Positions 1 through 5,446 of a DNA stretch of 9,110 nucleotides are shown here, one piece after another. Numbering within the stretch: the stretch's first letter is position 1; each line of letters begins with the position of its first letter. The DNA is taken from contig JAKAFG010000069.1 of the NCBI GenBank assembly GCA_021818125.1, forward strand, positions 1 to 9,110, given 5' to 3'. The notes under the pieces were generated by a model. It was given only the letters and a program-made list of their open reading frames with translations. It did no database searches and was not told the DNA's origin. The translations under genes and the position numbers were made by a program. Source of the stretch: Pseudomonadota bacterium (GTDB lineage: Bacteria > Pseudomonadota > Gammaproteobacteria > Acidithiobacillales > Acidithiobacillaceae).

Positions 1-435
1 TCAGCCAAGTAAAAATCTTGCAAAATCGACTTGGCTCAGTCTGCGCAAATCGTTCCGTTCGGAAGGATGGAAGATTGCCGACCATTCCAAACGCAAGTCA
101 CTGATAATCGGATCACATTCCCCAATCTCCTGTATATCATTGAATAAATTGACATGCGCCAGTTTCAGCAAAAGGTACCGATAGAGACTATCGAGGCGCC
201 GCAGATGGGGGGATGGGAGATTATCGCCCAGTGTGACCAACAGATGCTGTACGACCTGCTGGACCCGCTCCATCGCGCGCTGCTTCGCGGCGAAGTCCCG
301 ACGCTCCAGCGCCCGTCGAATCCGTCGTATATATTTTTCAACCCCCTCCAGTCCCAGCAAAACAAGGCCATCGGACGTAAAATACGGTACCGCTGTAGAG
401 AAATCCTGTGCTGATTTTTTGGGTACCTGCTGCAT
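1..435 (-). CDS. fliS: FliS-like flagellin export chaperone
   Basis: The 144-residue product matches the FliS pattern of an all-helical bundle. Helix 1 is LVLLGLEGVEKYIRRIRRAL (about 24-43), then a basic helix around RRDFAAKQRAMERVQQVVQHL. A segment follows that reads LDSLYRYLLLKLAHVNLFND (about 82-101), like the family's LYxYmxxRLxxAN. Last comes a helix ending LRLEWSAI, like the family's LRxAWxxI. FliS proteins bind the C terminus of flagellin in the cytoplasm and prevent premature polymerisation before export. Length fits the family (about 125-145). The ATG at 435 has GGGAG at 449-445, nine bases upstream, which supports the start, and the TGA is at the window edge. Helix 1 has GLEGV where FliS usually has LYDGA, so the protein is divergent. 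It stands apart from fliC and fliD, at least on its upstream side, and is divergent from the cyclase gene. Identification rests on pattern recognition, not on a search. Confidence 0.82.
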   Translation of the reverse strand: MQQVPKKSAQDFSTAVPYFTSDGLVLLGLEGVEKYIRRIRRALERRDFAAKQRAMERVQQVVQHLLVTLGDNLPSPHLRRLDSLYRYLLLKLAHVNLFNDIQEIGECDPIISDLRLEWSAIFHPSERNDLRRLSQVDFARFLLG

Positions 436-583
436 AACACTTTTCTCCCGCTTCTTCTCAGGAAGAATAACGACACGTCACAGGGAAAACTGAAATGGTA
501 GACGGTGCAAGGCCAGCGGCACTACCCTGCCCATAAAGGCGTGACTAGGGGTACTGACAAGAACGCGTGTGCCGTCCCTATCA

Positions 584-599
584 TGGCATAATTATTGCT
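584..599 (+). promoter_or_regulatory. Sigma-54 (RpoN) promoter of the diguanylate cyclase gene
   Basis: The sequence TGGCATAATTATTGCT matches the sigma-54 consensus TGGCAC-N5-TTGCW at 10 of the 11 defined positions. The invariant GG (585-586) and GC (597-598) are exactly ten bases apart. A start of transcription about 12 bases beyond the GC, near 610, would leave a leader of about 18 bases holding the Shine-Dalgarno sequence. Sigma-54 promoters need an enhancer-binding activator, in polar flagellates often FleQ/FlrC-type. No activator site is recognised here. Confidence 0.78.
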
Positions 600-614
600 T
601 AAAACAGATAAAAC

Positions 615-623
615 AGGAGGTGA
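615..623 (+). promoter_or_regulatory. Strong ribosome binding site fixing the cyclase start
   Basis: AGGAGGTGA is an almost complete complement of the 16S rRNA 3' end and sits four bases before the ATG at 628. A longer reading from a TTG at 595 is possible in the same frame. That TTG lies inside the -12 box of the sigma-54 promoter, so it would not be transcribed from it. The ATG at 628 is therefore preferred. Confidence 0.85.
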
Positions 624-627
624 TTCC

Positions 628-1518
628 ATGACAGCCCGATTGCAGAATGCTCCCGGCTCCAGGAGCGAGACACGAGATCTCGCCGAAGAAAGCATTTATC
701 TCGATGATTTAATTAATTTTCATAACGCTTGGAAAACATTTTGGCAAACTTGGTTGCAGGAGCATCTACAAGGCAAAAAACTGCCGCGCCGTGCGGAGCA
801 AATAGTTTTACAGGCCTTGCACGGGCCTGAAGCACGCATACCGCAACCCCAAAAAGTCCGCTGGTACGGTTTACAGGCTTCCTGCCATGAGATTTTGCAT
901 CAACTGCAAATTCATTCTGAAGAAGCGTCAAAAAACTGTCCCATCCCAGAGTTCGTTCCTGTCATAGATGCCGCCGGTGCTTTAGAACAGCAATGCTTTG
1001 AGGAGATCGTAGCTTTTAGTAAAAACCTGGGGGAGATAGACATCCTCACCAATTTACCAAACCGTCGGCGGATGGAGCAGGACATGGTACGTGAACAGGC
1101 TCTGGTCGATCGCGGCGCTAACGGCTTTATCGCGATGATAGATGTCGACCACTTCAAGACGCTCAATGACACCTACGGACATCCTGCTGGAGATACGATT
1201 TTGCGGGAAATCGCGCGACGTCTGCGCGCTGCTTTGCGTCATTATGATGGCTTGTATCGCTATGGTGGTGAGGAGTTTTTGGCAATTTTTCCAGGGCTTG
1301 GCAAAGAGTGCGCGATGCTTGCGGCACAGCGCTTATGTCGGACCGTCGCCGCCGAGCCTTTTCAGACGGCCGATGGCCACCCTCTGAATATTACGGTATC
1401 CATAGGTATCACCGCCCTCGCCCACCATACATCCCCTGAGGAAAAAATGGCTATTGCTGACGCTGCTCTGTATCGGGCAAAACAGGGGGGCCGGAATCAG
1501 GTGCGCCTGGTTCCGTAG
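628..1518 (+). CDS. Diguanylate cyclase (GGDEF) with an N-terminal CZB-like domain
   Basis: The 296-residue product should make cyclic di-GMP from two GTP. The GGDEF domain covers about 137-296. It contains DILTNLPNRR (138-147), IDVDHFKTLNDTYGH (171-185) and the catalytic GGEEF (213-217). RHYD (204-207) sits exactly five residues before GGEEF and is an RxxD product-inhibition site, so the domain looks fully competent. There is no signal peptide or membrane segment, so it is cytoplasmic. The N terminus has H32 in FHNAW and a CHEILH segment (H87, H91 in HxxxH). This resembles the zinc-binding CZB domain of E. coli DgcZ (H22, C52, H79, H83), which is also 296 residues long. The usual CxxGxW Cys is not present, and H65 might take its place (inference). 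The 5' part is AT-rich: 661-780 is about 39% GC, against about 65% in a row of flhA (5581-5640). It converges on the flagellar block. Confidence 0.95.
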   Translation: MTARLQNAPGSRSETRDLAEESIYLDDLINFHNAWKTFWQTWLQEHLQGKKLPRRAEQIVLQALHGPEARIPQPQKVRWYGLQASCHEILHQLQIHSEEASKNCPIPEFVPVIDAAGALEQQCFEEIVAFSKNLGEIDILTNLPNRRRMEQDMVREQALVDRGANGFIAMIDVDHFKTLNDTYGHPAGDTILREIARRLRAALRHYDGLYRYGGEEFLAIFPGLGKECAMLAAQRLCRTVAAEPFQTADGHPLNITVSIGITALAHHTSPEEKMAIADAALYRAKQGGRNQVRLVP

Positions 1519-1530
1519 CGCACGGCGCTA
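1516..1530. terminator. Perfect hairpin at the end of the cyclase gene, possible terminator
   Basis: TAGCGC (1516-1521) and GCGCTA (1525-1530) form a perfect six-base-pair stem around the loop ACG, and the cyclase stop codon TAG is part of the stem. No T-run follows on the plus strand. It could be a weak terminator, an mRNA 3'-end stabiliser, or chance. Confidence 0.3.
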
Positions 1531-1564
1531 TAACACACCTAGTTCCCTGACTGAGATAAATTGC

Positions 1565-1580
1565 TAGGCAGTCAAGCCTA
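1565..1580. terminator. Small hairpin between convergent genes, possible bidirectional terminator
   Basis: TAGGC (1565-1569) and GCCTA (1576-1580) flank the loop AGTCAA, between the ends of the cyclase gene and the small minus-strand ORF. The stem is only five base pairs, with no proper T-tract on either side. The position suits a terminator but the structure is weak. Confidence 0.22.
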
Positions 1581-1589
1581 CGTTGTCGC

Positions 1590-1757
1590 TCAAACAAATT
1601 CATCAATCTGATGCCCATCTTCCGGCGCCTTTTCTTCGCGCTGAGGCGGCAATCGGGGTCGCGGAGTATTGTTCTCTCGCCTTTTGTCGGAAATCGGGCG
1701 CGAAGGCTCCACGGGCTGGGCGCCACGGTCAATGGGTTTAAGCGGAAAATCTGCCAT
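1590..1757 (-). CDS. Small proline- and arginine-rich protein of unknown function, last gene of the flagellar block
   Basis: I do not recognise this gene. From the ATG at 1757 it encodes 55 residues beginning MADFPLKPIDRG and ending HQIDEFV. It has ten prolines and seven arginines, no hydrophobic segment and no cysteine, so it is probably disordered. The centre is rich in R, E, P and K; the two ends carry the hydrophobic residues and could be short binding motifs. The start at 1757 is favoured because GGAG (1771-1768) lies ten bases upstream. An in-frame ATG at 1823 would add 22 residues (MNSYCANLENLYVLYDIWST and two more) and would begin 17 bases after the motA stop, but I see no good Shine-Dalgarno there. 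It occupies the place where a motB/motD partner is often found, yet shows no MotB feature: no membrane segment and no peptidoglycan-binding domain. A role in motility is suggested by position only. Confidence 0.6.
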   Translation of the reverse strand: MADFPLKPIDRGAQPVEPSRPISDKRRENNTPRPRLPPQREEKAPEDGHQIDEFV

Positions 1758-1767
1758 AAACGCTGTA

Positions 1768-1771
1768 CTCC
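1768..1771 (-). promoter_or_regulatory. Ribosome binding site candidate for the small ORF
   Basis: On the minus strand, CTGGAG ends ten bases before the ATG at 1757, whereas the longer in-frame start at 1823 has only weak purine content upstream. This is the main reason for choosing the 55-residue reading. The match is short, so the choice remains open. Confidence 0.45.
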
Positions 1772-1840
1772 AGATATCATATAAAACATATAGGTTTTCC
1801 AGATTAGCGCAATAACTATTCATTTTCCATGGGTTAGAGC

Positions 1841-2584
1841 TCAGCGTGCGTAAAAGCTTTGCAGTCGCCCTTCAATGATTTTGGGATTTTCGCCTTCCGC
1901 TATCCCGACCAGGCCTTCGATGATCATCTCACGCAAGTAGGTTTGCTGATGTACGATACCTTTAATCTTGTTCGATATGGGGAGAAAAAGCAGGTTGGCT
2001 GACCCCACACCGTAGATGGTTGCAACGAAAGCCGTTGCTATGCCCGCTCCGAGTTTGGCCGGATCGGCGAGATTTTCCATGACATGAATCAGGCCCAGCA
2101 CGGCGCCGAGAATACCAATAGTCGGCGAGTACCCACCCGCCGATTCAAAAACTTTTGCCGCCTGCCGCTCCATCTCCGAGCGGGAATCCAGATCGACCTC
2201 CAGGGTAGCCCGGATTTTCCCCGGTTCCGCCCCATCGACCAGCATCTGTAAGCCTTTTTGTAAAAACGGGTCATTGACACCCTCAATTAGACTTTCGAGC
2301 GCTAGTAGTCCGTTTTTGCGGGCGGTATTGCTCCATTCCAGAATTTGCGCGATGACGGGCTGAGGATCGGTTTTGGGGGGCAGCACCGCCCAGGGCACCA
2401 TCTTCAGGGAACGAACGAACACGGGCATGGTGTATTGCACCATCACCGCGCCCATAGTGCCGCCGATGACAATGATGAAGGCAGTGAGCTGAAGGATGGA
2501 ACTGAGCTTACCACCCTCCAGAAGCTGGCCGACAAAAATACCACCGAAAGCCACCACCAAACCAATCAGGGTCAAAAAATCCAC
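1841..2584 (-). CDS. motA: Flagellar stator protein, MotA/MotC type
   Basis: The 247-residue inner-membrane protein is the torque-generating A subunit of a flagellar stator, which with a MotB-type partner forms an ion channel driving the rotor. Four membrane segments are visible at about 3-22, 33-53, 150-170 and 180-202, with a cytoplasmic loop between the second and third. In that loop TARKNGLLALE contains R89 and E97, placed like E. coli MotA R90 and E98, which touch FliG. P154 in SPTIGILGA and P202 in LPISNKIK correspond to the conserved prolines near the channel. AAKVFESAGGYSPTIGILGA and the ending GIAEGENPKIIE closely resemble Pseudomonas MotC, so motC would be an equally fair name. Translation starts with GTG at 2584, preceded by GGGAG (2596-2592) at seven bases. 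It lies 39 bases after fliA. No motB or motD follows in this window. Confidence 0.94.
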   Translation of the reverse strand: MDFLTLIGLVVAFGGIFVGQLLEGGKLSSILQLTAFIIVIGGTMGAVMVQYTMPVFVRSLKMVPWAVLPPKTDPQPVIAQILEWSNTARKNGLLALESLIEGVNDPFLQKGLQMLVDGAEPGKIRATLEVDLDSRSEMERQAAKVFESAGGYSPTIGILGAVLGLIHVMENLADPAKLGAGIATAFVATIYGVGSANLLFLPISNKIKGIVHQQTYLREMIIEGLVGIAEGENPKIIEGRLQSFYAR

Positions 2585-2623
2585 GATTTTGCTCCCTTTT
2601 GGGGATCAGCAAATGAGTAACCC

Positions 2624-3352
2624 TCAAAGCCCGTCATCACGCCAGTCTCCCAGGGTGGTACGCAAACGCAGGACCGCTTGCCGCATAATCTGGCTGACGC
2701 GGGATTCGCTGACCTCCAATACGCTGCCAATCTCTTTCAGCGTGAGTTCGTCCTGATAATAAAGCGCGAGGACCAGTTGCTCCTTTTCCGGTAAAGTGCC
2801 GATACCGCGCTGGAGATCGCGGGAAAATTCTTCAGATACCAGCACCGCCTGAATATCGTCCGCGGCGTCGCGGAGGTAGCGACCGACAAAAGCGTCATTG
2901 TCCGCTGCCAGATCTTCGAGATAAAGAATCTGACCGCCACTCTCACGCAACGCGGCCTGGTAAGCCGACATCGTCCAGCCCAGATCTTTGGCGATTTCCT
3001 CATCACTGGGCGGATGTCCGAGATGTTGTTCCAGGCGGGCCATGGCCCTGCCGATAGATTGCTCCTTGGCACGCGCACGGCGGGGCAGCCAATCCTGGGC
3101 ACGCAGCTCGTCAAGAATACTGCCGCGAATCCGCATGCTGGCATAACTGATGAAGGCATCACTCTCGTCTCCCGACTGGCTATCGAGGGCATCCATCAAT
3201 CCCAATAAACCCGCCTGCACGAGATCGGCCACATCGACATTGGCGGGCAGCCGGGCGCGGATCCGCTGGGCAATACGCTGCACCAGAGGCACATAGCGCG
3301 CCACCTGCGCACTGCGCTGTACCATTCTATCCACCGCCATTCCGGCGCTCAT
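2624..3352 (-). CDS. fliA: Flagellar sigma factor FliA (sigma-28)
   Basis: The 242-residue product is a compact sigma-70-family factor that directs RNA polymerase to late flagellar and motility promoters; in the family it is held inactive by FlgM until the hook is finished. Length equals the usual 235-250. Region 2 spans about 20-90 and includes DLVQAGLLGLMDALDSQ and FISYASMRIRGSILDELR. DWLPRRARAKE (87-97) leads into region 3. Region 4 (about 185-235) carries the helix-turn-helix LTLKEIGSVLEVSESRVSQI. There is no region 1.1, as expected for this group. The ATG at 3352 overlaps the flhG stop as ATGA (3352-3349), which implies translational coupling; the Shine-Dalgarno itself is weak. In Pseudomonas, che genes lie between fliA and motC, but here the stator gene follows directly. 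Confidence 0.97.
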   Translation of the reverse strand: MSAGMAVDRMVQRSAQVARYVPLVQRIAQRIRARLPANVDVADLVQAGLLGLMDALDSQSGDESDAFISYASMRIRGSILDELRAQDWLPRRARAKEQSIGRAMARLEQHLGHPPSDEEIAKDLGWTMSAYQAALRESGGQILYLEDLAADNDAFVGRYLRDAADDIQAVLVSEEFSRDLQRGIGTLPEKEQLVLALYYQDELTLKEIGSVLEVSESRVSQIMRQAVLRLRTTLGDWRDDGL

Positions 3353-4251
3353 AGGCTCTGCAGCGATCTTTCTGCCGATAACAGGCGCTCCATGAAGAAC
3401 TCGATATGCCCAGCGGGACCCGCTGGCAGGGGCCAGCTACGCACTGTTGTCGCCAACTCGCGCAGCGCTCGGGCGGCAGGACTGTCGGGATAGAGTTCGA
3501 CAATGGCCCGCTGCGAACGTACCGCACTACGCAGAGCAGGATCCAGGGGAATGCTGCCGATCAGATCAAGACTGACATCGAGATAACGGTCCGCCACAGC
3601 GGCGACGCGCTGAAAGAGCATCTGACCTTCGCGCTGGTCACGTACCATATTGGGCAGCACCCGGAAACGCCGCACGCCATGATCACGGCTGAGTACCTTA
3701 ATGAGGGCGTAGGCGTCGGTGATGGAAGCCGGCTCATTGGAGACCACAACAATGACATCCTGGGCGGCGCAACTGAAGGTCAGCACATCACCCGCAATGC
3801 CGGCAGCAAGATCAATCAGCAGGTAATCAACGTCGATGTCGAGGTTGCTCACGGCTTGAATCAGACTCGCCTGAGCCAGGCCATCCAGAACCGCCATGCG
3901 CGCGATACCGCTGGCCGCAGGTAACACGCGAATACCCTGAGGGCCATTGACGAGCACTTCTTCAATGGATTTTTCACCAGAAACTACATGAGAGAGGTTG
4001 TAGCGGGGACTCAGGCCGAGCAGGATATCCACATTGCCGAGACCGAGGTCGGCGTCGAAAAGCAGGGGTTTCGCGCCCTGCTGGGCGAGAGCAACAGCCA
4101 GATTAACAGCAACATTGGTCTTGCCCACCCCGCCTTTACCGCTGGCGACGGCAATCACCTTGACTGGTTTACGCGCACGCATCCTTCGAAGTCCCTCCGC
4201 CTGATCCAGCGGGGTCGCAATCACCGCGGACCCCTGCATTTCAGGCGCCAT
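3349..4251 (-). CDS. flhG: Flagellar number regulator FlhG (FleN/YlxH), MinD-like ATPase
   Basis: The 300-residue product is a MinD/ParA-type ATPase that limits flagellar number and works with FlhF on the polar membrane; in Pseudomonas it also restrains the activator FleQ. Numbering from the ATG at 4251, the deviant Walker A KGGVGKT is at 39-45, FDADLGLGNVD at 65-75 and the Walker B-like LIDLAAGIAGD at 145-155. NEPASITDAYALIKVL (172-187) and the end GHIEFFMERLL are typical of FleN. The N terminus contains DQAEGLR (16-22), matching the DQAxxLR element by which FlhG stimulates the FlhF GTPase. The start is uncertain. An in-frame ATG at 4311 would overlap flhF by 71 bases; the ATG at 4251 overlaps it by 11; one at 4239 follows the flhF stop as TGAAATG. 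All likely starts keep DQAEGLR. None has a strong Shine-Dalgarno, so coupling to flhF is likely. Confidence 0.96.
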   Translation of the reverse strand: MAPEMQGSAVIATPLDQAEGLRRMRARKPVKVIAVASGKGGVGKTNVAVNLAVALAQQGAKPLLFDADLGLGNVDILLGLSPRYNLSHVVSGEKSIEEVLVNGPQGIRVLPAASGIARMAVLDGLAQASLIQAVSNLDIDVDYLLIDLAAGIAGDVLTFSCAAQDVIVVVSNEPASITDAYALIKVLSRDHGVRRFRVLPNMVRDQREGQMLFQRVAAVADRYLDVSLDLIGSIPLDPALRSAVRSQRAIVELYPDSPAARALRELATTVRSWPLPAGPAGHIEFFMERLLSAERSLQSL

Positions 4252-5410
4252 GATAGCGATTATGGGCAGTGCTAGCCACCGCATCGCCTGCCGAAACGGA
4301 TTGCAGCACATGAATCAGCGCATCCCAACGGGCCTCATGGAGGTCTTCCGGCACCTTCTGGCCGTCGCTGTAATAGGCAATGGGTAGATGATGTTGTGCC
4401 AACCATTCCAATGCGCCACCAAAAGCCGGCGCTTCATCTACTTTGGAGAGAATGGCTCCCGCCAGAGGAAGATCCGCATAAGGTGCCAGAACCGTCGACA
4501 AACTCTTGTCGCTCAGTCCAGCCGATATGAGCAGAAAACGATGGGCTTGCGGACCCAGAGCGGCGAGCCACTGCAACTGCTCTCCCAGACGCTGGTCACG
4601 CGGGCTCATACCGATGGTATCGATGAATATCCACGGTCGCTGACTATGTTTCTCCAAGGCCTGGAAGAGATCTTCCGGACCACGGATGACCTCCAGCGGT
4701 ACGCCAAGAATGCGCGCATATATCCCCAGTTGCTCGACGCCCGCGATACGATAGGTATCGGTGGTCAGCAATGCGACAGAGTGAGGCCCGTGGCGCAACA
4801 CCTGGGCGGCAGCAAGTTTCGCTATGCTGGTCGTTTTGCCTGAGCCGGTAGGACCCAATACCGCGAAAATTCCGCCTTTACCCAGAGGGTTCTCGCTCAA
4901 GCCCACCCGCTCCTCCAACGCGGCTCGCAGTGGCACCTCCCAGGCCTCGTCTGCGGCCTGCTGAGCGATTTGCGTAGCCCAGCCCGCCGAGAAGCCCATG
5001 TCCGTCAGCACCTCGCGCGCCAGCTTGCTGGCGCGCAGACTGCCCCAGCGTTTTTCCACCAATTGCCGCAGGGCCTGAAGCTCGTTACGGAGCGGAGTAG
5101 CCCCCGTGGTTGCGCTGCCGCTAACTGCCATGGGCGCCACACGTTCAGGGACAGATAATGGGGGCTTGGTGCTCATGGTGGGAATATCCTCCGCCGGCAA
5201 TTTTGCCGGAACTCCGCGTAATGGTTCAGGCCAACTCGGCGTTGGCGTGACCTCAGCCCATTGCTTCTCATCAAAATCAATGGCCGCAACGATCTCGACA
5301 CCCCCGTCCACATCCCGGTTGGAGAGAATGACCGCGTCGGCACCCAAGGCGGTGCGAATCTGCTGCAGTACGTCGCGGGTGCTCGCCCCGTTAAATCGCC
5401 TGATCTTCAT
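4241..5410 (-). CDS. flhF: Flagellar biosynthesis GTPase FlhF
   Basis: The 389-residue product is an SRP-type GTPase that marks the cell pole for flagellar assembly. It begins MKIRRFNGASTRDVLQQIRT with ALGADAVILSNR and DGGVEIVAA close behind, the standard FlhF N terminus. A variable proline-rich linker (about 52-107) follows. The N domain runs about 108-170. The G domain has the P-loop GPTGSGKTT (186-194), TTDTYRIAGVEQLGIYA (216-232), IDTIGMSPRD (263-272, the G3 motif) and SKVDEA (322-327, the G4 motif). The ATG at 5410 is chosen because GGGAG lies ten bases upstream and the protein then starts as relatives do. A further in-frame ATG at 5446 directly follows the flhA stop and would add twelve residues. 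The gene ends inside the flhG start region, consistent with matched production of the two partners. Confidence 0.97.
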   Translation of the reverse strand: MKIRRFNGASTRDVLQQIRTALGADAVILSNRDVDGGVEIVAAIDFDEKQWAEVTPTPSWPEPLRGVPAKLPAEDIPTMSTKPPLSVPERVAPMAVSGSATTGATPLRNELQALRQLVEKRWGSLRASKLAREVLTDMGFSAGWATQIAQQAADEAWEVPLRAALEERVGLSENPLGKGGIFAVLGPTGSGKTTSIAKLAAAQVLRHGPHSVALLTTDTYRIAGVEQLGIYARILGVPLEVIRGPEDLFQALEKHSQRPWIFIDTIGMSPRDQRLGEQLQWLAALGPQAHRFLLISAGLSDKSLSTVLAPYADLPLAGAILSKVDEAPAFGGALEWLAQHHLPIAYYSDGQKVPEDLHEARWDALIHVLQSVSAGDAVASTAHNRYHGA

Positions 5411-5420
5411 CTGTGTCTTT

Positions 5421-5425
5421 CTCCC
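5421..5425 (-). promoter_or_regulatory. Ribosome binding site deciding the flhF start
   Basis: On the minus strand GGGAGAAA lies in the gap between the flhA stop (5447) and the ATG at 5410, with ten bases between GGGAG and the ATG. It argues for the start MKIRRF rather than the in-frame ATG at 5446, whose upstream sequence is the end of flhA. Confidence 0.7.
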
Positions 5426-5446
5426 TGAGGGTGAGCGCCTGGCCAT

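Larger units (their letters stand above)
436..627. promoter_or_regulatory. Divergent intergenic region between fliS and the cyclase gene
   Basis: This 192-base region separates two divergent genes and should carry promoters for both. The plus-strand side has a clear sigma-54 element, listed separately. For fliS the evidence is weak. A TTGTCA hexamer (560-555, minus) lies 17 bases from TTTATG (537-532), which could be a poor sigma-70 pair. A TTGCA box (510-506) has only TGCCGC in the -24 position, so it is a poor sigma-54 match. I see no convincing activator dyad or attenuator here. Confidence 0.55.

Noticed and set aside
506..521. Possible sigma-54 promoter for fliS on the minus strand (TGCCGC-N5-TTGCA)
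   Set aside because: The -12 box is good, but one base of the invariant GG in the -24 box is C. Too weak to call without mapping.
595..627. Extended cyclase start from TTG at 595
   Set aside because: The codon lies within the -12 box of the sigma-54 promoter and has no ribosome binding site, while the ATG at 628 has AGGAGGTGA.
1451..1789. Minus-strand open frame (112 codons) overlapping the small ORF and the end of the cyclase gene
   Set aside because: It lies in another frame of the small ORF and antisense to the cyclase C terminus, and its sequence is irregular. The 55-residue frame has the better start and composition.
2609..2622. GG-N10-GC with TTGCT between fliA and motA, a possible sigma-54 promoter
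   Set aside because: Only the GG of the -24 box matches. The predicted start near 2597 would leave almost no leader before the Shine-Dalgarno, and the gap is only 39 bases in a co-transcribed block.
3406..3924. Plus-strand open frame (172 codons) opposite flhG
   Set aside because: It is a shadow of the conserved flhG reading frame with no domain-like pattern of its own.
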